Positions 45,021 to 56,622 of a DNA stretch of 64,000 nt are shown piece after piece. The translations under genes and the position numbers were made by a program. The notes below the pieces were generated by a model, which did not search any database, was not told where the DNA came from, and was given only the letters and a program-made list of their open reading frames with translations. Origin of the DNA: Plantago major. Taxonomy: Eukaryota > Streptophyta > Magnoliopsida > Lamiales > Plantaginaceae. Every line of letters starts with the position of its first letter. Position 1 is the stretch's first letter. The stretch is from contig CM048844.1 in the NCBI GenBank assembly GCA_026545765.1, forward strand, positions 56,826,932 to 56,890,931, written 5' to 3'.

Positions 45021-46128
45021 AAAATTGATTGACAATGAGTCAAAGCAGGTAGTCTGGGTTGCTAGGCAGAAATTAAGTCTCTATGTTGCTGAGTGGGAAT
45101 CTGCCACAACTGAAGAATGCCTCATGGTGAGTCAATCTGGCTACACTAAAGAAAATTGGCTATGGCAAAAATGGATGAGTCACTTGAATTTCAAAATTCT
45201 GAATAAGCAGGCAAGAAAGAATTGGTTGTTAGATTACCTAAAATGGCATACAGAATAGAAGGTGCATGTTCAGCTTGCATTAGGGCAACACGCCAAAACA
45301 ACTTTCAAGTCTAAATCTAGACATTCCAATGTGAGTCCACTGCAACTGTTACATATGGATCTCTTTGAGTCCTCAGTAACTAGTTATGCAGGAAAGAATT
45401 ATGGTCAGGTTGTTGTGGCTGACTACTCAAGATTCACTTGGGTTGTTTTCCTTAAATAGAAATCTGACGCAAGGGTCGAGATACCAAGCCTGCTGAATAA
45501 GCTTGAAGTCATGAAAAATTACAAGGTATCTGTGATCAGAACAGACTATGGTACTGAGTTTGTAAACCAGTACATAAAAGAGTTTTGTACTTGCAAAGGT
45601 ATACAACATCAACTATCTTCAGTAACGACACCTCAACAAAATGTTGTTGCTGAAAGGAAGAATAGGACCCTAAAAGAGGTAGCAAGAACAATGCTTGCTG
45701 ACACTGGAATAAGTAAAATCTACAATCAGAATAGATGTTTGATCAACAAACACCATGACAAGACTCCCTATGAGTTATTGATTGGTAGACCCCCTAGTAT
45801 CAAACATTTAAGGTTGTTTGGTTGTAGATGTTTTGTTCTTAACAATGGTAAAGAATATCTAAGAACATTTCAACCAAAGGCAAATGAAGAAGTATTTCTT
45901 GGTTATTCAATGAATAGTAAAGCTTACATAATCTATAACAAAAGGACACAAAAGATTGAAGAATCTGTCCATGTAGTATTCTATGAAGGAAACAAGAAAA
46001 TACCCTTGTATGAAGAATTCTCAGATAGGTTCAAAGAACTTATGATCAAGGATTCTGAACAAGAATCTTCAAAGGGAAATAATTATATCATTCACTTACA
46101 GGATGAGTCTGATGAAGAAAGGTAACCA
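45021..46128 (+). pseudogene. Integrase of element C
   Basis: Pre-integrase zinc region ENWLWQKWMSHLNFKILN, with the Cys pair damaged by a frameshift at ~45190-45270. The core reads LLHMDLFESSVTSYAGKNYG (first Asp) and VVADYSRFTWVVFLK, then an in-frame TAG at 45457-45459. It continues VIRTDYGTEFVNQYIKEFC (second Asp) and NVVAERKNRTLKEVARTM (Glu). C-terminal part: NRCLINKHHDKTPYELLIGR and EEVFLGYSMNSKAYIIYN, to TAA near 46123. The catalytic triad D-D-E is present, so this is the least damaged integrase in the window, broken mainly by one stop and the zinc-region frameshift. Confidence 0.88.
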
Positions 46129-47300
46129 TTGCCAAGTAACAGCTAGATGACTCTAAGGCATGATGAAGAGTTTCCTATGAGAAATCTAGAAATGGATAAA
46201 GTTACTAAGAATCTTCATTATGAAAAGGTTTCAGGAGAGGTTATTGAGAATCCTGTCTCAGATACCCAAAACACTGAACAAGTGTCAGATATCCCAAGGA
46301 CATCACATGTGCCAAATATCTTAGATACTGAACAAGTATCTTATCATCATCATAATGATACAGAAACGAATCAAAATGATAATGATCCTACTAGTTCTAA
46401 ACCCAATATAAAATGGACAAGAGATCATCCTACAAAGGATGTGATAGGTCCTTTAGACCAAGGGGTAAGAACTAGGAGAGCAATTGCTGAAAATGAAGAT
46501 TCTCTCTATGGATGTTTCATCTCAGATATTGAACATAAGACCATTGAAGAAGCATTAAAAGACCAAGATTGGATCTTTGCAATGCAAGAAGAATGGGATC
46601 AATTTGAGAGAAACAAGGTCTGGAAACTAGTTCCCTATATTGATGGAATATTTGTCATAGGAACTAAGTTGGTTTTTAGAAACAAGATGAATGAATCTGA
46701 TGAAATAACTAGAAACAAAGAAAGGTTGGTTGCCAAGGGATTCACCCAGACTGAAGGACTAGATTTTGATGAGTCATATGCTCCAGTTGCAATATTAGAT
46801 GCAATCAGACTGTTTCTAGCCTTTGCAGCTCATAATGACTTTAAAGTTTACCAAATGGATGTCAAGAGTGCATTCCTAAATGGTGAACTTGCAGAGGAAG
46901 TCTATGTTGAGCAACCACCTGGTTTTGAGGTTTCCTCAGAAAGGAAGATGGTCTATAAGCTTCAGAAAGCTCTATATGGACTTAAACAAGCTCCAAGAGC
47001 ATGGTACGACACTTTGGCCAAGTACTTGCTGGGAAGTGGATTCAAGAAAGGAGAAGTTGACAAAACTCTCTTTACATTGAACCATGATGGGAAACTATTC
47101 TTAGTACAAGTTTATGTTGATGACATAATCTTTGGATCTAAGGAAAAGCAACGTTGTGAAGACTTTGCTGAGCTCATGAAAAGTAAATTTGAGATGAGCA
47201 TGATGGGAGAATTGAATTAATTCCTAGGGTTGCAATTCAAGCAACTTAATGATGGAATATTCATTAGTCAAACAAAGTATGCAAAAGACATGCTCAATAA
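46129..47300 (+). pseudogene. Reverse transcriptase of element C
   Basis: An open frame of ~357 codons runs from 46147: [11 protein letters not shown], an acidic linker with [93 protein letters not shown] and [17 protein letters not shown] with catalytic YVDD at 47113-47124. It stops at TAA 47218-47220, where a Tyr codon is expected (ELN-stop-FLG versus ELNYFLG). The following QFKQLNDGIFISQTKYAKDM continues in the same domain. A single nonsense change therefore ends an otherwise nearly intact RT. Confidence 0.9.
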
Positions 47301-48085
47301 GTTTAATCTAAAGCCTTCTGAAAAAAATACTAAGATACCTATGAGCATTGGAACCAAGATGACCTATATTGAATCTGACAAGAGTGTTGAAGAACACAAG
47401 TATAGGAAATTAATTGGGTCACTACTTTACCTTACAGCTAGTAGACCAGATATTCAATATGCAGTTGGTGTATGTGCAAGATTTCAGATAAATCGAATGC
47501 AATCACACTATAATACTGCTATGAAGATTCTAAGGTATGTTAAAGGTACTGTAGAAGTTGGATTGTGGTATCCAAAATAAAGTGGCTTGAGTTTAGTTGG
47601 CTATTCAGATACTGACTATGCTGGATCAATGCTTGATAGAAAAAGTACTTCAGGAACATATCAATTCCTTGGTGCTTGATTGATATCATGGTTCAGCAAG
47701 AAGCAAAACTCAATTGGTACTTCAACTACAGAAGCATACTATATTGCTACTGGGTGTTGTGCTTCACAAATCTTGTGGATACAACAACAACTCAGAGACT
47801 ATGAGATCAATGAAGAAAACAAACTCCCATTTTCTATGACAACACAAGTGCTATTACCATAACTTATAATCCTATGTTTCATGCAAGAACAAAGCACATT
47901 GATGCTAGACACCACTTCATTAGAGATCATGTTGAAAAAGGCAATATTGAGATACTCAAGATTGGTACAGAAGACCAACTTGTAGATATGTTTACAAAGC
48001 CTCTGCAAAAAGTAGATTCCTAAATTTGAAACATAGTCTTGGGTTGATGGAACTACCATTGAAAAATGGCACTTGTAATTGCTGA
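47301..48085 (+). pseudogene. RNase H of element C
   Basis: SLLYLTASRPDIQYAVGVCA, MKILRYVKGTVEVGLWYPK then stop (TAA, ~47578). In the same frame LSLVGYSDTDYAGSMLDRKS has the acidic cluster with H changed to Y. Further on are SWFSKKQNSIGTSTTEAYYI and, after a frameshift near 47835, RTKHIDARHHFIRDHVEKGN, EDQLVDMFTKPLQ and HSLGLMELPL. It is the 3' end of pol. Confidence 0.87.
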
Positions 48086-48489
48086 GAAATCAATCTCAAC
48101 CATTGAAAAATGGCACTTGTAATTCAATGGATCAGATGCGTCCACATAGCCCACTAGCGCAGTAACCAAGTATCTGGCCCCACTCGCATTTAATGAAAAC
48201 CGCATTTTCACCCACGCCAGTAAATTAAGTAGATACATAGATACAAAATTCATCTCAGATTCTTGTGTACTTGTGTTGCTATATAATGGAGATTTGGCAA
48301 AAAAACAAACAATTTTGCCTAATCCCACATTTCAACTAGCACAAAAACAGCAAAAAACTTCATCTTTTCTATACTAATCATCTCTGAAAGTGTCTGAATT
48401 TCTGCTAAGTTTTTTTGCAAAGAATCACTTAATCGAATTCAACCATAATCTCTTTCGATCTTTCTTCTACACTACTTCTATTTAAAGAG
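48086..48489 (+). promoter_or_regulatory. Pol-to-env spacer of element C with TATA-like box
   Basis: Non-coding. It contains 'GGCCCCACTCGCATTTAATG' and 'CCCACTAGCGCAGTAACC', both shared with B (16030-16110). A TATA-like box TATATAAT (48280-48287) lies ~203 bp before the envelope-like ATG at 48490, followed by 'ATTTTGCCTAATCCC' as in A. The start also repeats 'CCATTGAAAAATGGCACTTG' twice (48055-48125). Confidence 0.5.
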
Positions 48490-50170
48490 ATGGCACCAAA
48501 AAGAGCCAGATCCCAGAAATCTCTAGTGTCCACATCTGGAACTACTGAAAAGCAAAATCCAGCGATTGTAGTGAAAAATCAAAGAGTCGTTGGTAATTTC
48601 AACTTCGCGATGTGGAATCCCAAATCCAAAGTACACTAGCGAGGAGTACTTGTTGATGATTATCTGCTCGGTGCTGCAACGAACCAAGCAGATGTTAGAA
48701 GAGGGCTTGCTTTACTTGAAAAGGTAAAGATTAAGCAGTTTTTCTCCGCAAAACCCTCTCTCACATCCAAAATTGATGTGTTGGAATTCTGCAACAATTC
48801 CACCATCATTGAAGTAGATGGCACTAAAGAAGTGCGCATCACATCGAAGGTACAAGGTATTGACATAAACCTTGATGAAAAATCCTTTTGTAGTTTATTT
48901 GGTTACCCACTCAAGGTACCGATTACTACCCAGATACCTCAACCCAGACAGCAGGTCACTTCTACTCTCTCTACATGAATCCTGACAAGGATGATACTCC
49001 AGATACCTTCAACAATGAGAATGTTAGACGGAAATATCTTGTTGAACCTTGGGACTTGATCGCCCTTGTATTCAATACGTGCTTTGATTAAAACTAAGGA
49101 GGAGCTGATCAAATTAGCATGGAAAGATGGGGAATGATCGGATTCCTTAACACACTGGAAGACAGAGAGATACCCTTCAACTGGGGGAAGTATATCTATC
49201 TGAGGTTTGTTGACAAGCTTCGAGGCTTGGAGCCCATTATACAAGGTGACCTTGCTGAGCAAGCGTACTATCAGCTTTGGTCTGAAGATATGCTACGTTC
49301 TAGAACAGCTTGGAATACAGCTCAAAGAAAAGGAAGAAATTGCAAATAGTGATCTTATTTGCATATACAATTGTGAGCTCAAGCAGAACCAGAAGAAGCC
49401 AGTAGAAGATGTTTCTCAGGCAAATGTTGTGCCAAAGAATAAATGTAGAACTGGAGGAAAAAAGAAGGCATGTGCCTCAGAGACCACCTCACTGGTGGAT
49501 CCTAACACAAGGTATCTGACCATAGTGCTGCAAATACCATCGCTTCACTCATGCAGCACACCATAGTGCTGCAGGTACCACTCTTGATGCCAAGAGGGTG
49601 GATGAGTCCCATGCTATAACTGCTGAAGAAGCAGAAGATTTGAACTTTGACCCATTCTTGGAAAGGAATGAGGTTGCTGACAAAGTTCTTGCATTGCACG
49701 TTGATGAGAAAGCAACCATGTCCAAAGGGAACACTTTACCAGGGTCATCCACACTGAAAGATATAAATGATGCCCTGATGAGTGATGCAGATGTACATGA
49801 TGACAATGTCAATGCATCAGTACTGAATGTTGTTGCTGATCTGGAGAGAACTATCACTTTTGTTCCTTCTCCTTCAAGATCCAGATCACCACAACTACAA
49901 CAACCACAAGGCTCCTAGGCTTCTGAATACTTGGTAGAAGCATATGAGATGCGTCAGGGAGCTGATGGTGTTGTTGAGTTAAATCCTATGATTCAACAGG
50001 TTCCCCAACTCCAATCTGGGAGGGATCAATCAGGGGAGGCAACTGAGCACAGAACTCAGGATAGGCTTATTGTGCCTGAAACATCAAACAGAGATGTTGT
50101 CAAGGGACAACAAGACCAACACATGGAGCTTTCACAAGTTCCGGAGACCAATCAGCCTGACATTGATCAG

Positions 50171-50251
50171 GTTACTGAGTGGTTTAACTCTTTACTTGTG
50201 AAAATTCTATGTCTATATGTCTTGTATCTTATTGTTTAATTATTGTTACAG
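50171..50251 (+). other. Putative intron 1 of the envelope-like gene (C)
   Basis: 81 bp, GATCAG|GTTACTGAG...ATTGTTACAG|GTTGAA, phase 0. Splicing joins ...DIDQ to VEKEKRNQEEATKL and removes the in-frame TAA at ~50236. Confidence 0.65.
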
Positions 50252-50470
50252 GTTGAAAAAGAAAAAAGAAATCAAGAGGAAGCTACAAAGCTTGCCTTCA
50301 AGACTGAAAGGGAGGTTTCTACAACCTCAGTACCAAAGGAAACTGAGCCTGTGCAAAAGGCTCCAACTAAGAAGAGAAGTGGTGAGTCCGAAAAGCCTAA
50401 GTCACCAGAGAACCAACCATAGACTCACCAAGTCTTTGAAGAACATGCATCTGAGCCTTTTGCTGAGAAG

Positions 50471-50548
50471 GTAGTCAATTCAGATATCTGCAATGTTCAA
50501 GTTACTCTATGATCATTTCTCAAAATAATTAACACTTTCTACTCACAG
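50471..50548 (+). other. Putative intron 3 of the envelope-like gene (C)
   Basis: 78 bp, GAGAAG|GTAGTC...TTTCTACTCACAG|GTTCCAAC, phase 0. It corresponds to 27836-27921 in A. Confidence 0.68.
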
Positions 50549-50701
50549 GTTCCAACAGAAGTAGAAGTTGCTAAGGAAGAGACCACCAAGTCCCCTCAAG
50601 CAATGGAAATCGATGAGTCCACCAAGCCTACATCACCAGAAAGAATGCCAGAAACTGCACAAGTTTCTGTTGAACATATATATGAGCCTCCGACTGTGGA
50701 G

Positions 50702-50782
50702 GTATCTATTCACTCAGATACCTAATGTTCATAGCAAATTTCTGTAAATTTCTCTAAGTGTTAATCGCATTTTAATTCTCAG
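50702..50782 (+). other. Putative intron 4 of the envelope-like gene (C)
   Basis: 81 bp, GTGGAG|GTATCT...TTAATTCTCAG|GTTCCG, phase 0. It corresponds to 28069-28161 in A. Confidence 0.68.
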
Positions 50783-50902
50783 GTTCCGAAAAGAATGGAA
50801 GTTGATGAGGATTAGACTCCCAAGTCTCCTCCTCCCACAAAGATATCTGAGGGTCATTCCACCTCAAAAGTTCAACTTTCAGAGCCTGTTGTTGTGACAC
50901 AG

Positions 50903-50983
50903 GTAACTCAGAAACCTGACTTACTTTTAACTCAGATATCTAACCATGTTTTGATATTTAATCAAAACTCCATTCTTTTTCAG
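50903..50983 (+). other. Putative intron 5 of the envelope-like gene (C)
   Basis: 81 bp, GACACAG|GTAACTCAG...TCTTTTTCAG|GCTCAAAA, phase 0. It corresponds to 28279-28356 in A, with the same donor GTAACTCAGAAAC. Confidence 0.7.
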
Positions 50984-52791
50984 GCTCAAAATGAGGGTAC
51001 TTCACAGCAAACTAAAAAGGTAGTTACATCTGATGACGATCTGCTTCAGTTGTTCAAGGATCGTGCACTTCCAGAACATCTCTCTGCCTTTAGAAGATGG
51101 CAAAAGTTTAGAAGAATGGATCTGATGACACTTGCACAAATCCTGGATGATACTGTAAAAAGGAAGAAAGCTGAAAAACTTGAAAACTACATCCATGCGT
51201 TGCTTCCTACTGAAAAGTACGATCATGCAACCTTGATGAACTTTTTATTTCAAGATTTAGTTGTAGAAACCCTATTGAAGAATTCCATAAAGCAGATAGA
51301 AACACAAGGATCCGGCTAGCTTTTAACCCCCATCTGCCACTGAGAATTCCCTTAGCACCTGCTGAACAAGAGGAAGTGGGAAGCAAGCCCGTGGCAAATT
51401 AAAGAAGTGATAGATCTGCTATCTGATGAGGAGACGGATGAAAATGACAAAGAAAACCCCAAGTCTCCTCTGAAGTATTCTGAATAGAAAGATGATTCTA
51501 AGAAGGATGATGATGACAATGCATCCCCAACTGGTGCAGGAGGAGTCACTGGACAACACAATGCCTCAGCTATTGAAAAGCAAACTGAGAAGAAAAATTC
51601 TCCTCCTCCATCCCCTCAGAAATCATCTAACCCTTCTCCACCAAAGCAACTGGATGAAGAAGTTAGGAACCTTGCTGATGACACCGCTCAGAAACTTCAG
51701 GAAGCTAAGGAAAGGGTGGCCCAACTTAAACAATTGTCGTAAGAAGAAAACTTCGCCTTGAGTTGGAAACCAAGGTTGTTGAGAACGAAGCCAATCTGCA
51801 AAAGATTGAAGAGTTGTCTCGCAAGGAGGAAGAAGCCCTTGATGAGCAGAAACAACTAAAACTTTATGCTCAGACACTTATTGAAGAAATGGATGCTGAA
51901 GAAGAATGCTGACATCAAGAAGAAGAATGCTGAAATAGCATGTGTTCCTTCATCTTCTGGAAAATTAAAGAAGCCCATGTCTGAAATGGTTGCTGGTATA
52001 GGCAACGAAGATACTTGGGAAGATGAAGAAGAAGACGGAGATGAAGAGGAAGAAGTCAGTGAAGAGGAGCATGAGGTTGCTGTCCTAACTAGTTACTCTG
52101 TTAAGGACAATCAAACTATTGTGTCACATCTCAAGAGGAATATCCTGGCTCCCACCATCTTTCCAAAAGTTCCTAATGTGCATACATCTGAGTTTGATAA
52201 TAGATCAAAGACTATGCTCAAACTCATAAAGGAACTGGAAAATCAAGACAAGGAGGTCACTGAATCTGTACCATCAGATTTCACCAAGTTTGCTGAGCTA
52301 ATTTCAAAAAGAACCTCAGCACTGGTTCTAAAGCATAGAGATTTTGGGATGGTAAAAGATTTTGATGGCAAGTCTATACAGGCGATATAAGATACTGCTC
52401 AACTGGCATCAATTCAGATACAATCAGTAGTTGCTGAAGTTTCCAAACTGACAAACAAGGAAACAGGAATTGAGAAGCAAAATGAAGATCTCAGAAAGGA
52501 GATGCAACAACTCACTAAAGCTTATATTCGTCTGTAAAAGAACTTTGACACTTTGTCAGATTCTTATGCCAGCCTCCTGGTCCGTTTTGATTAGTCTCCA
52601 ATGACTAGGGGGGGGGGGGAAGTACAAGGAGAGTACAAGGAAAGGGGAAAGGAAAGATGTATCCTGAAGAAGCCCAAACCAAAATCCCAATTTAGGAGCT
52701 ACAGATGGTGACTACAAGATCATGGAAAAAAACCCAGATACCTCTAACAGCTGCCAATAGCTCAAGGAGAAAAAGACAGGACAGTGACTTT

Positions 52792-52854
52792 GAAGAAGAA
52801 GAAGAAGAAGAAGAAGAAGAAGAAGAAGAAGAAGAAGAAGAAGAAGAAGAAGAA
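52792..52854 (+). repeat. (GAA)21 microsatellite in the envelope-like gene of C
   Basis: 21 uninterrupted GAA triplets encode a poly-Glu run in the sense frame after GRKRQDSDFE-like sequence. On the other strand it gives poly-Ser, which is an artefact. Element A has ordinary acidic sequence at this place (DDDEETDEDEA-like, ~30330-30360), so the run is a local expansion. Confidence 0.95.
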
Positions 52855-53789
52855 CTAGACAAGAAAGCTGCAGAGATCTTATGGTCATAAATCAAGAGAA
52901 TGATGATGATGAAGGTGACAAAGATTCAGTTATCAAGAAAAATAATCTGAGCAGCATCTGGACCCATTGATGCTATTCCATTAGCAGCAAAGATTCAGTT
53001 ATCAAGAAAAAGAATCTGAGCAGCATGTCTGGACCCATTGATGCAATTCCATTAGAAACACCAAGTCAATCTAGTAAGGTACCCCATCTGAAGACCCCTC
53101 ACTGAAAGGTCTGAACTCCAAACAAAAGAGGAAAGGAGAAAGGGAAATCATGTTTGGTAGAATACCACCACCAAAGCCTGAAGATGCTCAGATTGAGTAT
53201 GTAAAGACTAATGATCTAGATCCCTCTGTTTGGCAGTGTATTCATCAAAATAATGGCTACTGGATACTAAAACTGAAGAATCTTCTAGTCAATGAAGAAG
53301 GACTACCAGTACCCATCTTCTGACAGATGATGGCATGGAGAAAAGGCAAGCCAGAATTGTTGCCTAGAGATAGAGTTCAGAAATGGCTAGACTTTGAAAT
53401 ACAAGTCAGACAGGAAGCCATAAAGAAAGACCTATCTGAAGAATGCTTTTATCACAGACCTGAGGATGTGCATAAAATTGTTGATGAATTTGGGTCAAGA
53501 ACAAAGCTACAGGTTGAACCTTATGAGTCATTTTATTTGACTAAGGAACAATACTTGGGAGACCGAGATATCCGAAGAGATATATGGTCATTACAAACCC
53601 ATCAAGAGCTGCTGGTCCATGTCCGAAATGGGCCAAGTACCTTCGATCAAAAGCATGACCAAGAACCTACACACCAAATCCTACAAGGAAATTGCTCTTG
53701 CAACAAGGAGAGTCGAATGAAAGTAAGGACTTACGCCCTTCAATATTCAAGATTGCATGAGATTTGGGGATAAGGTGTTTCAAAGCTGA

Positions 53790-54151
53790 GGAAGAAGACT
53801 TGAAGACCAACTAGTAGGATGTTCACTTGGAACTTGGAACGTCCTGTTGTCCTACATAGTTGTGTAATTTTTGATTTCTGCTGACTTTAATTTAAAGTTT
53901 AATCTTGTAAAAGTTATATGTGCTATCACTTGTAATTTATCTGATGAACCTACTCTCAAATACTTATTCTAATGAAAAGATAACTTGTCAGCAAAGATCA
54001 CACCTTGTGATTTGGTTGATGTTTACTTTCTACACTTAAATAAAAGAAATGAAAGATCATAAGAAATGTTTAAGTGTTGGATTGTTTCCTCATCCCGTTC
54101 ATGTTAGGTTTTAAAGATAGTCCTAGGTGACTAATCAAAAAGGGGAAAATT
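53790..54151 (+). other. 3' untranslated region and polypurine tract of element C
   Basis: About 350 bp without coding sequence after the envelope-like gene. It ends in the polypurine tract AAAAAGGGGAAAA (54137-54149), 2 bp before the 3' LTR. This tract primes plus-strand DNA synthesis. It gives the normal structure against which the defective end of element A can be judged. Confidence 0.82.
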
Positions 54152-56621
54152 TGTTAGGAATATCTGTTTAGATTTTGATCAGTAAACCATAATGACTTAT
54201 CTAAGCTCAGAAAGGTAACTAGTACTCTAAGTTCACTTGAACATTGTAAAAGAGGAACCTTACTGAGTATGTTAGTCTAGCAAATCTTGTATAGGATGTT
54301 AGGTCTCTGAATGTAACTTTTTATATCTTTAAAGAAGACCAAGAAGGAAGCATCCAGCAGAAGAACTTTTTTATTGAAGATCAGAAGACTGCACAAGATT
54401 GCTGAAGACTAAGGAAAAATGTGTCCTCAGATACCTTGACTCAGATACCTTGAAGAAACTAAGTGTCTGAGAGACAAACGTTTCAATAGGTTTCTGATGC
54501 ACTAAAGGTCACTGAGAATGGACTTGCAAAGCCTCAGAAAGCTTGCATTGTTCCATTGACACTACAGGACGAAAGTTAGTGCAGTGCATTAATTACGCAG
54601 ATAGAGATGTATGAGCAAAAGAGGAAATCTCCGAAAAGAGACAAAGCTCACTGTCGTACTGACTTCAGATATCGTTAGTTTGAATTTCATTGTGCCTAAC
54701 GGATACTAATTCAAACGGCATGATTTTCAACTATAAATATCACCACTTAGAATGCTTGAAAGACACACCAAGAACGACACTTACACCTTAGACTGAACAT
54801 AATTTGCGATATACTTTCAAGCATACAAACCTTCTGCCTACTTACTCTCTAGCTTACTGTTGCGACTAAAGCTCTTGAATTCAAAGTAGCACGAAAGTTC
54901 TAAATGTCTTGATCCTTAACAAGACTTGCATATTGTGAAGGAGTTGAATCCAGATGATATAGTTGCGACTAATATCTGAGATTCATTCTCTTGAACTTAA
55001 TCAAGACCTTGGTTAGTAAAGAAGAAGTTACCATACATTGAAATGTGTATTAAGTAATCTTGATTCTATAGAGCACTCCTACATAACTGTAGAAGTTATT
55101 AAGAGCTTGCTCACCTAACAAGCTATCATAACCAATCACCAACTGGCGCTGAACATAGGAAGTACTTAGTTTGGGAAACTAAGGAATAGCTCAAAGGTTA
55201 CGAGTAGAGGAAGTACTTGGTTGGGAAAACTAGGGAACAACTCAGGGGGAACACTTGGTTGGGAACCTAGTGTTAAAGGGATCAAGAGATAGGATTTTGT
55301 AAGGGGAACTCAATTTCTTATCTTCAAGTCCTTAGAAGGGGCGAGTGGATTAGTTGAAGGATTACGCCACTTTCAGATACCACTATAAAGCTTTGTGTTA
55401 TTTACTTACTGCACTTTACTTTCTGTATTACTTTATTGGGGACAATTACAGATACTACCCCTTAAATTGACTCTCATTTCAGATTCACCCCTGGATTGGC
55501 TTAAATTACAGATAGACCCATTTTTTACAAAGGCCGAATTCAACAATTACAAATAGCCCAAAAGTCAATTTTTCTCCTAATTTTTCTTTTCTTTTTAATT
55601 ACATAATTATATTAGTTTTAGTTTATTACAAAATAAGCCCTAACAGTTTTCAATTTTTATAAAAAGATCTCCAAAAATTTTAATTATTAAAATTTTAACC
55701 CTCTTCTCCACCACCCATCTTCTTCCCCACCACCAACACCACCACCCATCTTCTTCCCCCACCATCAACACCGCCACACCACCACCAAAACCACCACACC
55801 ACCACCACGGACATGACGAACACCACCGATTATAGTTCCAATTTGGGTTGAAATCGGCTCTGTCTGGAGCTGTAATCAGCCCCACTTTCAGCCCTGATTT
55901 GGAACTAATTACAGCTCCAGTCGGAGCTGTAAATCAGCTCCGATTGGGGCTGATTATAACTCTGATTTTGGAGCTGTAATCAGCCCCAAAATGGAGCTGA
56001 AATCGGCTCTCATACGGAGCTGCCACCTCCAATATAATCACCGGAAAGAAAAGACAAGAATAAAGGAGGAGGAGGAAGAAGAAGAAGAGAAGGAGGAAGA
56101 GGAGATGGGATTTATTGAAATTTTGGTGCTCCTTTTCCGGGAGTGAAGCTCCTTTTCCGGCAGTGGTGGTGGGGTGTTGGTGGTGGTGTGGTGGGTGGTG
56201 GTGTTGGTGGTGGGGAAGAAGATGGGTTATTTATGTTAGTTAATAAGTTTTGGGGATTGTTTAAAAATATTTTGGGTTATTTTTGTAAGTTATAAAATAT
56301 TACAGTCAAGTATGTAATAAATTGAAACTGAGTCCATTTAATTTAATTTTCCTTTATTTTTTTGTTTGTTTAACTCAAAAATGAGAATGTTGACCTATCT
56401 GTAATTTTTTATGGGAAACCATAGGTAATTCGCCCTACTTTATACTTGCTGAGTACTTACACAAATTATAGCTTGTTGAGCACGTGCACTTATCTGAAAA
56501 GACTTCCGCTCTCTGAGACTAAGTATCAGATACCTTCACAAGTATCTGAGAACTGTTTTATCGTCAAAAGTGAAAAGACTATTCACCCCCGCCTTTTACT
56601 TTGTCGTTATCTGGACCAACA
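54152..56621 (+). repeat. 3' LTR of copia element C (split by a foldback element)
   Basis: Starts TGTTAGGAATATCTG and ends CTGGACCAACA. It is interrupted at 55437-56435 by a DNA transposon; without that it is ~1463 bp, matching the 5' LTR. TATA box at 54732-54740. Hairpin unit CTTAGTTTGGGAAACTAAG at 55165-55183 has a perfect 8-bp stem. A second hairpin is at ~55217 and a terminal one at ~55250. Confidence 0.9.
55437..56435. mobile_element. Foldback / MULE-like non-autonomous DNA transposon
   Basis: 999 bp inserted in the 3' LTR of C with the 8-bp target duplication TACTTTAT (55429-55436 and 56436-56443). The ends are inverted and imperfect: GGGGACAATTACAGATA on the left and, reverse-complemented, GGGCGAATTACCTATGG on the right. 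Long inner arms are also inverted: CACCACCCATCTTCTTCCCC (left, ~55710-55760) pairs with GGGGAAGAAGATGGG (right, ~56211-56225). The centre (55850-56025) contains several 'GGAGCTGTAATCAGCCCC'-like inverted motifs. No transposase is encoded. An 8-9 bp TSD with long inverted arms suggests a MULE- or hAT-related foldback; the superfamily is uncertain. Confidence 0.8.
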
Positions 56622-56622
56622 T

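Larger units (their letters stand above)
48490..53789 (+). pseudogene. Envelope-like 3' gene of element C, with GT-AG introns
   Basis: ATG at 48490: MAPKRARSQKSLVS, NPAIVVKNQRVVGNFNFAMW, an in-frame TAG, then GVLVDDYLLGAATNQADVRR, DVLEFCNNSTIIEVDG and VQGIDINLDEKSFCSLFGYP. After frameshifts come LVEPWDLIALVFNTCFD and INFNWGKYI-like sequence. Exon 1 ends NQPDIDQ at 50170. Four GT-AG introns follow. The exons between them are 219, 153 and 120 bp, all phase 0, and read on with only two internal stops (EEATKLAFKTEREVS..., VPTEVEVAKEETTKSP..., VPKRMEVDED...). Exon from 50984: DDLLQLFKDRALPEHLSAFR and ENYIHALLPTEKYDHATL, acidic low-complexity and coiled-coil sequence, a (GAA)21 run, then NGYWILKLKNLLVN, VQKWLDFEIQVRQEAIKKDL and VEPYESFYLTKEQYLGD, ending near 53789. 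Function is unknown and no membrane anchor is evident. Confidence 0.72.
39629..56621 (+). mobile_element. Ty1/copia (Sirevirus-like) element C, full-length but decayed
   Basis: About 17 kb, including a 1.2-kb solo LTR F (43600-44796) and a 1-kb foldback element (55437-56435). LTRs at 39629-41099 (1471 bp) and 54152-56621 (1463 bp without the insertion), PBS at 41102, gag, protease, integrase, RT, RNase H, envelope-like gene and PPT at 54137. LTRs of A and C share the 5' start TGTTNGGAA, the TATA region, the hairpin units and the CTGGACCAACA end. No TSD is found: the left flank GAGTA is element B gag, and the right flank TAGGG is Athila-like element G. Confidence 0.92.

Noticed and set aside
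52692..52895. Poly-serine frame on the minus strand
   Set aside because: It is the complement of the (GAA)21 run in the sense gene.
55640..55885. Gly/Trp-rich minus-strand frame (WWCGGFGGG)
   Set aside because: It comes from the CACCACC-rich arm of the foldback element; low complexity, no conservation.
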